Shown: positions 43,462-52,259, numbered from the stretch's first letter. The stretch is DNA of 64,000 nt from Acidimicrobiales bacterium AG-414-N20 (GCA_003214465.1 QCLO01000004.1:45924-109923); one strand, 5' to 3'. Numbers and translations: made by a program. The notes: generated from the letters alone by a model not told the origin.

Positions 43462-45882
43462 CTATCTTCTTTTCCTGTCGTTGCTTCTTCTAGAAGAACT
43501 TTTGCCTAAGTCACCGTGCACTGCTTCCAATTCTGCTTGGAAAGCGTCTTCGAAAGAAGCCGACGACTTAGCTTTGCTTTTGACGTCTCGATCATCAGAA
43601 TCGGTGTCCTTTTGATTGAAATCATCCTCGTCTGAAAAATCATCGTTTTGATCTGAAACCTCATCCTCGTGAATGTCTTCTGAAGACTTCTCCTCATGAC
43701 TTGGGCTGTCCTCAGCATCAAGTAAAGGCCTTAGTGAGATTTTTCCATTAGGGTCTATGTCTTCCACTTCAACTTCAATAGCATCCCCAAGCTCAAGAAC
43801 ATCTTCAACCTTGTCGATACGCTTCCCGCCACCCAATTTAGAGATGTGAACTAGGCCATCCCTTCCTGGCAGTATGTTTACAAAAGCTCCGAACTTGGTT
43901 ATGTTGACGACTCTTCCATCGTAAACCTCTCCTACATTTGCAGAAGGTGGGTCTACAATCAGCATTATCTGTCTTTCGGCTTCGGTAACTTTCTCACGAT
44001 CAGGTGAAGCGATAGAGACAATTCCTGACATCCCATCATCATCAACTGTGATTTCAGCTCCAGTTTCAGCTTGAATGGTGTTTATCATTTTTCCTTTTGG
44101 ACCTATAACTTCACCAATTTTTTCGACTGGTATTTCGAAACTTAGAATTTTTGGAGCATTCTCCCCTACATCTTCACGTGGTTCAGGAATAGCTGAAGTC
44201 ATTACTTCAAGTATTTTCAACCGAGCCTCTTTAGCTTGATTTAGTGCATCAGCGAGTACATCTGCAGGAATACCATCAATTTTGGTATCTAGCTGCAACG
44301 CTGTGACGAACTCAGTTGTTCCCGCAACTTTGAAGTCCATATCTCCGAAAGCATCTTCTGCGCCCAAAATGTCAGTAAGCGTTACATACTTACCGTCTTT
44401 GTAAATTAAGCCCATGGCTATGCCAGCTACTGGTGCCTTAATAGGAACACCAGCGTCCATCATTGAAAGACTGGAAGAACAAACTGAACCCATAGAAGTG
44501 GAACCGTTTGATGAGAGAACCTCAGACACTAAGCGAAGCGTGTAAGGAAATTCTTCAAAACTTGGCACTACCGGGAAAAGAGCCCTTTCAGCAAGTGCGC
44601 CATGACCGATTTCCCTGCGCTTTGGCCCTCTCATGAAACCAGTTTCCCCTGTTGAAAAAGGCGGAAAGTTGTAGTGGTGCATATACCTTTTACGTTCAAT
44701 TGGATCGATACCGTCTATCATTTGGTCCATCCGTCCAGTCCCCAGAGTGGTTATGTTCAAAACTTGAGTTTCGCCCCTTTGGAAAAGACCAGACCCATGA
44801 GAAGTGGGAATAACCCCTACGTCCGATGACAGAGCCCGGATATCAGAGACTCCACGTCCATCAATTCGAACTCCTTCGTTAACAATTCGATCTCTAACGG
44901 TCTCTTTAGTAACGGACCTGATAGCAGCAGAAATCTGAACTTCAGCATCTTCTATTTCTTCAAAATTCGAAATGAGCTCACCTTTGAGTTCTTCCTTTAG
45001 ATCCGATTCAGCATTTTGTCTTTCTGTCTTGTCAACAATGGTCTGTGTAGCTGCAATTCTTTCTGCTCCAGCATTTTCAACGGCAGTGAAAATTTCGGGA
45101 GTGTAATCAGCAAAAACCTCATATTCCATTGCTTCTTGTTTTCCTACTGCTTTAACTAGTTCTTGCTGTAGTTCAATAACTTCTTTTATGAATTTCTTTG
45201 AAAATTCAAGACCACCGGCCAGTACAGTTTCATCCACAAAAGGTGCCCCTGCCTCATAAACATCGCAGGTAGCTTCCGTACCGCCTGCTTCTACCATCAT
45301 GACTGCAACATCGCCATCTTCTAATAGACGGCCTGCTACAACCATTTCAAAAGCTGAATCTGCGGCTTCTTCGTAAGTCGGATGAGGAATCCATTCGCCC
45401 GATGCAGCCCATGCGATTCGAACAGCCCCCACAGGGCCATCAAAAGGTATTCCAGAAATCATGAGCGCTGCTGAAGCTCCATTTAAAGCTAAAACATCAT
45501 GGGGGTTCTCCATGTCGGCCCCCATCACCGTTCCGACTATGTGTACTTCATTACGAAAACCCTCTGGAAACATCGGCCTTAAGGGCCTGTCAATTAATCG
45601 GCAAGTCAAAATCGCCGACTCTGATGCACGACCTTCTCGACGGAAGAAAGACCCTGGTATCTTCCCTGCTGCGTACATCCTTTCTTCAATATCAACAGTT
45701 AATGGGAAAAAATCAGCGCCTGATCGAGCTGATTTTGCACCCGTTGCTGTCATCAAAACTGTTGACTGACCTAGTTGAGACAAAACTGCCCCTCCTGCTA
45801 AGCCTGCCAGACGTCCAGTCTCAAAACTAATTGTCTTTTCTGTCCCTGAAAATGTGTGGGATACGGAAATTGGTTTATTCAT
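43462..45882 (-). CDS. pnp: Polynucleotide phosphorylase/guanosine pentaphosphate synthetase
   Basis: 806 residues: two RNase PH domains joined by a helical domain, KH (GPKGKMINTIQ, about 595) and S1 (NITKFGAFVNILPG, about 670). A tail of some 80 residues, very rich in Asp, Glu and Ser and ending in an Arg/Lys-rich run (RRSNDRKRR), extends beyond the usual length. It degrades RNA 3'-5' with phosphate; actinobacterial members also act in ppGpp metabolism. It lies directly downstream of rpsO. Confidence 0.96.
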   Translation of the reverse strand: MNKPISVSHTFSGTEKTISFETGRLAGLAGGAVLSQLGQSTVLMTATGAKSARSGADFFPLTVDIEERMYAAGKIPGSFFRREGRASESAILTCRLIDRPLRPMFPEGFRNEVHIVGTVMGADMENPHDVLALNGASAALMISGIPFDGPVGAVRIAWAASGEWIPHPTYEEAADSAFEMVVAGRLLEDGDVAVMMVEAGGTEATCDVYEAGAPFVDETVLAGGLEFSKKFIKEVIELQQELVKAVGKQEAMEYEVFADYTPEIFTAVENAGAERIAATQTIVDKTERQNAESDLKEELKGELISNFEEIEDAEVQISAAIRSVTKETVRDRIVNEGVRIDGRGVSDIRALSSDVGVIPTSHGSGLFQRGETQVLNITTLGTGRMDQMIDGIDPIERKRYMHHYNFPPFSTGETGFMRGPKRREIGHGALAERALFPVVPSFEEFPYTLRLVSEVLSSNGSTSMGSVCSSSLSMMDAGVPIKAPVAGIAMGLIYKDGKYVTLTDILGAEDAFGDMDFKVAGTTEFVTALQLDTKIDGIPADVLADALNQAKEARLKILEVMTSAIPEPREDVGENAPKILSFEIPVEKIGEVIGPKGKMINTIQAETGAEITVDDDGMSGIVSIASPDREKVTEAERQIMLIVDPPSANVGEVYDGRVVNITKFGAFVNILPGRDGLVHISKLGGGKRIDKVEDVLELGDAIEVEVEDIDPNGKISLRPLLDAEDSPSHEEKSSEDIHEDEVSDQNDDFSDEDDFNQKDTDSDDRDVKSKAKSSASFEDAFQAELEAVHGDLGKSSSRRSNDRKRR

Positions 45883-45913
45883 TCTTATATTCTCTTTTTC
45901 TCTTCTTTACCTA

Positions 45914-46024
45914 ATCGAAACGTTTTCGATCAGGGTGACACCAAGCGATGAAAGCGTTAATTTAAAATTGCTCACTTCGTAGAGTCTTTTTTATATCTGT
46001 TCCTAATTAACTAAGTTTAGGAAC
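45914..46024 (-). other. Two hairpins between rpsO and pnp
   Basis: The 158-base gap holds a hairpin 45914-45920/45924-45930 (ATCGAAA/TTTCGAT) near the pnp start and another at 45999-46006/46017-46024 (GTTCCTAA/TTAGGAAC) shortly after rpsO. No U-run follows the second, so it is not a good terminator. By analogy with other bacteria they may be processing sites in the rpsO-pnp transcript that allow pnp to control itself. Confidence 0.4.
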
Positions 46025-46040
46025 TTATTAAGCCAACGCC

Positions 46041-46310
46041 CTAGCGGCGCAAACCTAATTTTGCGATAATTGACCTATAACGCTCGACGTCATTTTTTTC
46101 TAAATAATCAAGCATTCTTCTTCTACGACCTACAAGCATCAACAAACCTCTCCTACTGTGATGGTCCTTCTTATGGACTTTCAAATGTTCGGTAAGGTGG
46201 TTGATTCTTCCACTAATTAAAGCAACCTGAACTTCAGGAGAACCAGTGTCACTTTCGTGCAATTGGTGCTCAGAAATTGTTTCAGATTTCACAGGCGTAC
46301 TGCTAGACAT
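46041..46310 (-). CDS. rpsO: 30S ribosomal protein S15
   Basis: 89 residues, the normal S15 length, from the ATG at 46308-46310 with AGAGG about 5 bases upstream. Conserved features are [13 protein letters not shown], the H...DHHSRRGLL loop that binds 16S rRNA helix 22, and the basic [10 protein letters not shown]. It organises the central domain of the small subunit. A structured leader precedes it, and pnp follows. Confidence 0.97.
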   Translation of the reverse strand: MSSSTPVKSETISEHQLHESDTGSPEVQVALISGRINHLTEHLKVHKKDHHSRRGLLMLVGRRRRMLDYLEKNDVERYRSIIAKLGLRR

Positions 46311-46335
46311 ATATTCCTCTAATATCGGATTCAAA

Positions 46336-46433
46336 CCTTAAAACTTTCACCTTTAAGGCTATAGGAAAGATCGGAGTCTCGAACCCGACCTCAAGTAATC
46401 CCCCTTGGATTACCTACCAAAGATAGATCCTAT
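46336..46433 (-). promoter_or_regulatory. Structured rpsO leader, candidate S15 autoregulatory RNA
   Basis: The minus-strand RNA can fold into a cloverleaf of 73 bases: closing stem 46428-46433/46361-46366 (AUAGGA/UCCUAU), stem 46422-46426/46414-46418, stem 46407-46413/46395-46401 (7 bp) and stem 46385-46390/46369-46374 (6-8 bp). A further 7-bp hairpin (46336-46342/46352-46358) lies before the ribosome site. S15 is known to bind junction-forming leaders and repress its own mRNA in several bacteria; this fold is a candidate for that. Confidence 0.5.
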
Positions 46434-46455
46434 CAACGCTCAAGCAACAGCGCAC

Positions 46456-47460
46456 CTAGCTAGATACAAGTTCCTTATATCGTCTTCTCCACTCCAATGA
46501 TGGTTTATCTGATTGCACATCAACCAACTCTCCTCTTTCCAGAGGAAGTTGACCCTGCAACTTCTCCAACATCATTTGATCTTCCAGAACAACTGCTAGC
46601 TCCAACTCAAGAACTTCGTTTGCTATTGTCCTACCAGGTTCAACTAACGTTTCTACATCATCATTTCGCCACAAAACAAAAATATAGATTGACCTACCTT
46701 CTTCAATCGGAGCTGCAGTCATAAATAACTTCTGTTCTACACCTGTCTCATAACTCATTGTGCTTAATACCGAAAATGGCAGCGTAAATCCTGTAGTCAT
46801 AAAAAGTTTTATTACGTCGCTTCCGCCGCCAGACATAATCTTTGTTGAACCAACGTTATTGATCTTTACTTCATACCCATACCCGTAATAATTATCATCG
46901 AGTTGTTCTAGTTTTATTTTTGGAACAACAGTTTCTTGTTCAATTCCAAATGTTCCACGATGGGTATATGGAAAATGGGATATATCAAGCATGTTGTCGA
47001 TCATTCTTGTACTGTCGACATTCCATATTTGCATATCAGTGTTTATGCGCGTAAAAGATTCGTCACTATCAGCAGCTACCTCAGGAATAGATGTGCGAGG
47101 TTTACCTGGGCACATCCAAATTAGTCCATATTTTTCTTCAACAAAAAAAGGGCTCAAGTTAGCTTTTGGAGGAATAGGTAAACCCTCGCTAGCAGAAGGA
47201 ACTTCCAAACAATGGCCTTCATTTCCAAATAACCAACCGTGATAAGGACACCTAAGGCAACCATTTTCTAAAGTTCCTTTCGACAAAGGAGCCTGTCTGT
47301 GTGTACAGCTGTCTAAAGCAGCGACTATCTGAGCATCTGAACTTCTCCATAAAACATAATCCTTCTGCATAAGCCTCACGGAGAAAACCCCAGACTCTAG
47401 AGATGCACTGGTTGCAACAGCATGCCAATAGTCACCTAAAACGTCGAATGAATCTGCCAT
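46456..47460 (-). CDS. Rieske non-heme iron oxygenase, VanA/PaO-like (copy A)
   Basis: 334 residues. The Rieske centre is CTHRQAPLSKG and CPYHGW (about 47-68); the mononuclear iron site is D-x2-H-x4-H in NMLDISHFPYTH (about 150) with a later Asp in LEDQMMLEKLQG. This single-subunit type resembles vanillate O-demethylase and related N-/O-demethylases. A TTG lies directly before the ATG at 47458-47460. It follows Rieske B by 3 bases, so they form an operon, and it is clearly related to copy C at 51191. No reductase gene is present nearby. Confidence 0.9.
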   Translation of the reverse strand: MADSFDVLGDYWHAVATSASLESGVFSVRLMQKDYVLWRSSDAQIVAALDSCTHRQAPLSKGTLENGCLRCPYHGWLFGNEGHCLEVPSASEGLPIPPKANLSPFFVEEKYGLIWMCPGKPRTSIPEVAADSDESFTRINTDMQIWNVDSTRMIDNMLDISHFPYTHRGTFGIEQETVVPKIKLEQLDDNYYGYGYEVKINNVGSTKIMSGGGSDVIKLFMTTGFTLPFSVLSTMSYETGVEQKLFMTAAPIEEGRSIYIFVLWRNDDVETLVEPGRTIANEVLELELAVVLEDQMMLEKLQGQLPLERGELVDVQSDKPSLEWRRRYKELVSS

Positions 47461-47463
47461 CAA

Positions 47464-48666
47464 TCAGCCCTTCAAAGATTTCTCATACCGGTCAACAAGC
47501 CAAGAATTAAATTGCGGTATGACGGCTTCTTGCCACGAGTAGTGTGCCCGATTTGCGAATCGTGAGCTCAGTCCCAATTGGGAGGCAATATTTGTTGGTA
47601 TATCTTGACGATTGAAATACCCAACTCCTCGTATTGCAGCTTGTAGTAATTCATCAAATAAGGGAATCTCAAGAACTTCCTCTGGGAACAGATAAGCCAT
47701 ACCCAATTCATGGGTTTCGGGCCCCGTTGGGTTAACCGTAAACCAAAATGCGGAATCTGCTTGCATCCCAATCAAAAGAGTTGGGGGAATAAAAGCAAAA
47801 ACAACTCTCTGTCTTTCCTCTTCAGTCAAGTTCGGCAAAGGCGGAAAAAGGGCTTTATAGGATGGATTAAAGCCTCCATCCATTTCTAAGGAAGGATTGA
47901 AACCAAACATTGCCCCATCTGTCGACTCTACATCTGAATACCATGCCCCTGAAGAAGGTGCCCAGTCATGTATTCCTTTGTGAAGGCGACTGTTGTGATA
48001 CATCTCCATAAAATTCTCAATCATAATCTTCCAATTAAATGGAACATCCGGAATTACCGCTGGGTCTACGGTTTTGAGTGAAGAAAGATTGTAATTAGCA
48101 ACTGTGTTTTCTAATTTCACTAAACTCGGTGCTAATGGATCTGCATTCTGGTCAAAATTTACAAAAATGAAACCATTCCAAACTTCCACGGCAATCTTTG
48201 TAAGGCTCGTATCCTCCATAACAAAACAATCCGTGTCCTTCATCTCAGGTGCACCAGTGAGTTGACCATCTAAATTAAATACCCACCAATGATAAGGACA
48301 GCGAAAATAACGGGCATTGCCAGAAAGAAACTTTGTGGGTTCAAGCATATTTTGATCATCTATCCCATCAAGATCAGCAGTTACACACATACCTCTATGA
48401 GGACAAACAGAAGACATTGCACGTATTTCAGATTCTGAATTCCTTACTACTATTACCGGTTCTCCAGCTGGTTTGGCAGAGAAATAGTCACCTATTTCTT
48501 GGATCTGTTCTTCACGTCCAACGCAGAGCCATTCCGATGCAAATACTGAATTAATTTCAAAATCAAAAAAATCTGAATCACTATATACCTGTGGTGGTAG
48601 CCCAATTGCTTCTTTATAAGATCCACGAGATTTAACTAATTCTTCAAATTCGATAGGACTGTTCAA
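47464..48666 (-). CDS. Rieske ring-hydroxylating/N-dealkylating oxygenase alpha subunit (B)
   Basis: 400 residues of a different Rieske branch from copies A and C. The Rieske site is CPHRG and CPYHWW, separated by about 32 residues rather than the common 15-17. The iron site is in ENFMEMYHNSRLHKG (about 198-212). Relatives include aromatic ring dioxygenase alpha subunits and choline/carnitine-type monooxygenases. It starts with TTG and has a GGGGG ribosome site 6 bases upstream. It is the first gene of the minus-strand unit driven from the 48.7-kb divergent promoter. Confidence 0.9.
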   Translation of the reverse strand: MNSPIEFEELVKSRGSYKEAIGLPPQVYSDSDFFDFEINSVFASEWLCVGREEQIQEIGDYFSAKPAGEPVIVVRNSESEIRAMSSVCPHRGMCVTADLDGIDDQNMLEPTKFLSGNARYFRCPYHWWVFNLDGQLTGAPEMKDTDCFVMEDTSLTKIAVEVWNGFIFVNFDQNADPLAPSLVKLENTVANYNLSSLKTVDPAVIPDVPFNWKIMIENFMEMYHNSRLHKGIHDWAPSSGAWYSDVESTDGAMFGFNPSLEMDGGFNPSYKALFPPLPNLTEEERQRVVFAFIPPTLLIGMQADSAFWFTVNPTGPETHELGMAYLFPEEVLEIPLFDELLQAAIRGVGYFNRQDIPTNIASQLGLSSRFANRAHYSWQEAVIPQFNSWLVDRYEKSLKG

Positions 48667-48692
48667 TAGAATCCCCCTCTAAACAATAGTAA

Positions 48693-48739
48693 ATATTACA
48701 TCAAATACGATTGGTCAGACAATCAGACCTTTTGATATG
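48693..48739. promoter_or_regulatory. Back-to-back promoters sharing an operator
   Basis: Minus strand: TTGTCT (48717-48722) and TAATAT (48693-48698), 18 bases apart, for Rieske B. Plus strand: TTGGTC (48711-48716) and GATATG (48734-48739), 17 bases apart, for the VOC operon. Both -35 boxes lie in TTGGTCAGACAA (48711-48722), whose core GTC-A-GAC is palindromic and followed by a second TCAGACC. The shape resembles operators of FCD-type GntR regulators. Confidence 0.45.
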
Positions 48740-48767
48740 TTTTAGATCTATCGATTAAGGGAGAACC

Positions 48768-49295
48768 ATGACATATCCGAACATTCTGGTCTTTGTTGAC
48801 TTTCCTACTGACGATGTTGATGCAGCAACTGATTTCTACAGCAAAGTCTTTAATTGGGAAATTGAAACACGTATACCAGGAATTTTCAATCGAATCGTAC
48901 CTGGCCAAAACTTTAAATTAGATGATGGGAGCCAAGGACCCACTGGGAATTTACACATGGGAATATCGAAAGCTGCTAACACTAGACCTCACCCGAATCC
49001 TGAACCTCCTGAACCAACAACTCTTAGCCAAGGAGGCAGGTCAACAAGAGCATGGATCATGGTAAGCGATGATGACTCTTTTGACCGGATACTTGACACT
49101 GCCGAAAGCCTAGGGGCGACAATTCTTTGGAGAAATCACTTCTGGACTGAATTCGGTGGAGCAAATGCATCTTTTATAGACCCTTGGGGAAATCAAATAA
49201 ATCTCTGGCAACATCTTGAAGGTGTCGAGGTTGACGAAGAAACTCATCAAGTCATAGGCGAAGCACTCATTCCAGACGGATGGACAATCGAATAG
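48768..49295 (+). CDS. VOC (glyoxalase/dioxygenase superfamily) protein 1
   Basis: 175 residues in two beta-alpha-beta-beta-beta modules. Typical VOC features are FVDFPTDDVDAATDFYSKVFNWE at the start (first module) and FIDPWGNQINLWQ near residue 140 (second module), with GGGAG before the ATG. VOC proteins bind a metal and act as lyases, isomerases or ring-cleaving dioxygenases. It leads the four-gene plus-strand unit that faces the Rieske genes, and so probably acts on a product of oxidation. Confidence 0.82.
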   Translation: MTYPNILVFVDFPTDDVDAATDFYSKVFNWEIETRIPGIFNRIVPGQNFKLDDGSQGPTGNLHMGISKAANTRPHPNPEPPEPTTLSQGGRSTRAWIMVSDDDSFDRILDTAESLGATILWRNHFWTEFGGANASFIDPWGNQINLWQHLEGVEVDEETHQVIGEALIPDGWTIE

Positions 49296-49311
49296 CAAAT
49301 AGGGAAACCAA

Positions 49312-49782
49312 ATGGAAACAACGTATAACATTCATCCTCCTGAAGCCAGATGGACACATGTAGCTCTAAGAGTCAAAGACATTAATGCAACGATTGAGTG
49401 GTACACGGAAAATACTCCCTTGTCACTCGTAACTCGCCGTGAAGATGAATCAGGCTATGCGGCTTGGCTTGGTCACACCGACAATCCCCTCTCTCCTTTT
49501 CTTTTGGTTCTAACCCAATTTTTTCCAGATAAAGATCCTTTTGCAGATGCACCAAATACTGTTCTAGGGCCCTTCGCCCACTTAGGAATCGAACTGCCTG
49601 ATCTAGAATCACTCAAAAAAGCGGCTGAAAAAATGCAAGCTATTGGGTCTCTTGTAATGCCAGTTCAAGAAATGCCTCCACCAATAGGATGGATATTCAT
49701 GGCAAAAGATCCGGATGGAAATACTCTCGAGTTTTCTTTCGATCAGGGAGTTTACGCGACTTTTCAGGAGTTAGCGGAATAA
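49312..49782 (+). CDS. VOC (glyoxalase/dioxygenase superfamily) protein 2
   Basis: 156 residues. WTHVALRVKDINATIEWY at about 14-31 and AKDPDGNTLEFSFD at about 130 are the two halves of a VOC metal site (His early, Glu late). It is 16 bases after VOC protein 1 but only distantly similar, so not a recent copy. It may form a heterodimer with it or act on the next intermediate. The specific reaction is unknown. Confidence 0.82.
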   Translation: METTYNIHPPEARWTHVALRVKDINATIEWYTENTPLSLVTRREDESGYAAWLGHTDNPLSPFLLVLTQFFPDKDPFADAPNTVLGPFAHLGIELPDLESLKKAAEKMQAIGSLVMPVQEMPPPIGWIFMAKDPDGNTLEFSFDQGVYATFQELAE

Positions 49783-49786
49783 TCGA

Positions 49787-50194
49787 ATGGAAACTACTCG
49801 AACTCCAATCGAAGTAGCGACTTCATATCTAGAGTCTTTTGCAAAAAGAGACCCTGATCTAATTGCATCACATGTCTCAGAAGATTTCAAAAACATACAC
49901 ACAAGCGCACTTGGAGACCCCTGTGAAGGAAAATCATCTTACAGAGATCGACTTCCTGGTTTTTTGAACAAATTCAAAGACTTAACATACGAATGTGAGG
50001 AAATTATTTCACAAGAAGAGAGGGTCTTTATCTCTTACTTAATGAGAGCAGATGTAGATGGAAGCGAGATTTCTATTCGCGGTGTTTTCAATTTGAAAAT
50101 TATAAATGGTTTTATAGAAAGTCGAATTGACTATTTCGACAGCCTGACTTTCCTTAAACAAATCGGACATCCGGCCGGATTGGAGGAAATCTGA
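49787..50194 (+). CDS. NTF2-like/SnoaL-type protein
   Basis: 135 residues with the cone-shaped NTF2 fold: a helical start (VATSYLESFAKRDPDLIASHV), GDPCEGKSSYRDRL at about 43 and a closing strand pair. Family members include ketosteroid isomerase, SnoaL cyclases and epoxide hydrolases, but many have no known reaction. It is 4 bases after VOC protein 2 and 2 bases before the oxygenase gene, inside one operon. Confidence 0.75.
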   Translation: METTRTPIEVATSYLESFAKRDPDLIASHVSEDFKNIHTSALGDPCEGKSSYRDRLPGFLNKFKDLTYECEEIISQEERVFISYLMRADVDGSEISIRGVFNLKIINGFIESRIDYFDSLTFLKQIGHPAGLEEI

Positions 50195-50196
50195 AA

Positions 50197-51174
50197 TTGG
50201 AACATGCACCCACAATTGATTTGAGCAGCGCATTTGGCGGAACTGATTCTGACCGTCTAAAAGTTGCTATGCAAATCGATTCTGCCTGTAGAGCTACGGG
50301 ATTTTTTGTAGCAATAGGTCATGGAGTTGAAGAAACATTGTTAGAAAATGTAATCAATGCTTCAAGAGAATTCTTCCATCTACCCATTTCCGAGAAAGCT
50401 AAAGTTTCTCCTCCGGGACCCAACCATTTTCGTGGTTATCTAGGTCTTGATACCACTGCTCTTGCTTCGACTCTAGAGATAGAAACCCCACCCGATTTAT
50501 GCGAATCATTTAATGTAAGTAGATTTGACGACCCAGTAATGCGTTCAAAAGTTGAACAACCCGGAGCAGAAGCTGTTTTCTGTGAAAATATGTGGCCCGA
50601 AAACCCTGAAATTCTAAGAAGTGCGTATGAAACTTACTTCGCTGAAATGGAACATCTTTGTTCAGAGATCCTGAAACTTATGGCTATCGCTCTGGAACTT
50701 CCTGAAGATTGGTTTGACGATAAGTTCGAACAGCCCACTTCTCTTTTAATGGCCAACTGGTATCCGCCCGTTACAGGCGAAGTTTTTTCAGGTCAACTAA
50801 GACGCGGGGAACACACTGACTATGGAGCGTTCACAATTGTAGCTCCAGAACAGATACCGGGTTTGCAAATTTCTGTAGACAACCAATGGGTTGATGTAAA
50901 ACTTGTTGAAAATGGCTATGTCATAAATATCGGCGACCTTCTGGCTCGATGGACAAATGACAGGTGGACCTCCACTCTTCACCGAGTAGTCCTCCCAGAT
51001 GAGTCCAATCACCGTCAGCGCGACAGAATCTCAATTCCATTTTTTTTCCAGCCAAGTTATACCGCTGAAATAAAAACTATTCCCACCACAGTAGACGAGT
51101 ACAAAAAATCTTCTTATGAGCCAGTTATTTCCGGAGAGTGGATTACGGCTAAATCAATGTCAATGCTGGAATAA
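50197..51174 (+). CDS. 2-oxoglutarate/Fe(II)-dependent oxygenase, isopenicillin-N-synthase-like
   Basis: 325 residues. The iron site is H-x-D in GEHTDYGAF (about 205) and a distal His in TLHRVVLP (about 262); R-x-S in RDRISIPFF binds the 2-oxoglutarate carboxylate. The N-terminal DIOX_N-like domain (ATGFFVAIGHGV) completes the fold. Such enzymes hydroxylate, demethylate or desaturate small molecules. A TTG start is used, with GGAGG 10 bases upstream. It is last in its operon and converges with Rieske copy C. Confidence 0.9.
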   Translation: MEHAPTIDLSSAFGGTDSDRLKVAMQIDSACRATGFFVAIGHGVEETLLENVINASREFFHLPISEKAKVSPPGPNHFRGYLGLDTTALASTLEIETPPDLCESFNVSRFDDPVMRSKVEQPGAEAVFCENMWPENPEILRSAYETYFAEMEHLCSEILKLMAIALELPEDWFDDKFEQPTSLLMANWYPPVTGEVFSGQLRRGEHTDYGAFTIVAPEQIPGLQISVDNQWVDVKLVENGYVINIGDLLARWTNDRWTSTLHRVVLPDESNHRQRDRISIPFFFQPSYTAEIKTIPTTVDEYKKSSYEPVISGEWITAKSMSMLE

Positions 51175-51190
51175 TACCTTTTAATCAAAT

Positions 51191-52201
51191 TTAACTATTG
51201 ATTAGCTTTAGCAACTGTCTTCGCCATTCGACAGTCGCTTTGTCTGATTGAACATTAACTAAAGCAGTCTTACCCAAAGGCATCACGCCATTTAGTTTTT
51301 CTAACATCACTCGATCTTCTTCACCTATAGCTCGGTCAAACGCAATTACTTCATCCGCGGGAATTGTAAAATCATCATTACGCCAAATAACGAAAGTGAA
51401 ATAAGAGGAAATCTCATCAATAGGGGTAGATAAGAGAAGGATTACGTGTTCTAATCCTGATTTATAGGTGATCGTACTTCTAACAGTTAATGGTAAATTA
51501 AATCCACTACTCATCGACCTTTCAACAGACTCTTCATTTGATCCTGAGGTGCTTTTGGCTTCTTCTGGGTTTGCAGCCAAAATATCGTAACGATAACCAA
51601 AAAAGTCATTGTCTAAATACTCGAGACTTATATTAGGTACTTTTGTTTCTTGTCCTGCACCAAAAGTTCCTGCATGCACATAAGGAAAGTGAGTTATATC
51701 TAGAAAATTGTCTACCATTCGTGTAGCTGCAACTTTCCACTTTTGGACCTCGGTATTAATTCTTCTAAAGGAAGAATCTGATTCTTCTTTTAGTTCAAAA
51801 AGTGGATTGATTGGCTCTCCCAAACAAAGCCAAACCAGCCCATACTTTTCGATAACTTCAACGGTATTTAAATGTGCTTTTGAAGGAATGGGCACACCAT
51901 CAGATGAAGAGGGAATATTTATACACTTTCCGGATTCTCCAAATGTCCATCCATGATAAGGGCATACAAGACAGCCATTTTCTAAATGGCCATGTGATAA
52001 TGGGGCCTGCCGGTGGGGACATTTTTCTGCAGCTGCAATTAAAGAACCGTCAAACCCTCTCCAAATAACAAGGTCTTCGTTCAAAAGTTTTACTGAGATT
52101 GGACTTGAATCTATATCATCACCCAAGGCGACTACATACCAAAAGTTCTTTAGAGGCTGTTTATCAACAAAACCCTCTGTGCCATTAAGTATTTTTTCCA
52201 T
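51191..52201 (-). CDS. Rieske non-heme iron oxygenase, VanA/PaO-like (copy C)
   Basis: 336 residues, a paralog of copy A: the same CPHRQAPLSHG/CPYHGW Rieske site (about 50-75), the same NFLDITHFPYVHAGTFG iron site and the same EDRVMLEKLNG Asp region. A GTG at 52228 is in frame, but the ATG at 52199-52201 fits the paralog's start better. It faces the 2-oxoglutarate oxygenase and is divergent from the amidohydrolase at 52260. Copies A and C may oxidise related substrates, such as successive methyl groups (inference). Confidence 0.88.
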   Translation of the reverse strand: MEKILNGTEGFVDKQPLKNFWYVVALGDDIDSSPISVKLLNEDLVIWRGFDGSLIAAAEKCPHRQAPLSHGHLENGCLVCPYHGWTFGESGKCINIPSSSDGVPIPSKAHLNTVEVIEKYGLVWLCLGEPINPLFELKEESDSSFRRINTEVQKWKVAATRMVDNFLDITHFPYVHAGTFGAGQETKVPNISLEYLDNDFFGYRYDILAANPEEAKSTSGSNEESVERSMSSGFNLPLTVRSTITYKSGLEHVILLLSTPIDEISSYFTFVIWRNDDFTIPADEVIAFDRAIGEEDRVMLEKLNGVMPLGKTALVNVQSDKATVEWRRQLLKLINS

Positions 52202-52259
52202 GGCTTTTCTCTTTCGGTGATCTACCACAAGACACTAATACTTCATCTATTGTGTTGAC

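Noticed and set aside
45999..46024. Terminator after rpsO
   Set aside because: An 8-bp hairpin is present, but the minus-strand RNA continues with an A-rich rather than U-rich stretch, and pnp is expected on the same transcript.
46361..46433. A tRNA gene
   Set aside because: The outline and the T-loop-like segment are tRNA-like, but the D-arm position has only a 3-base loop, the anticodon-like stem has 7 pairs with a 5-base loop, and the acceptor has only 6 pairs. I list it as an rpsO leader instead.
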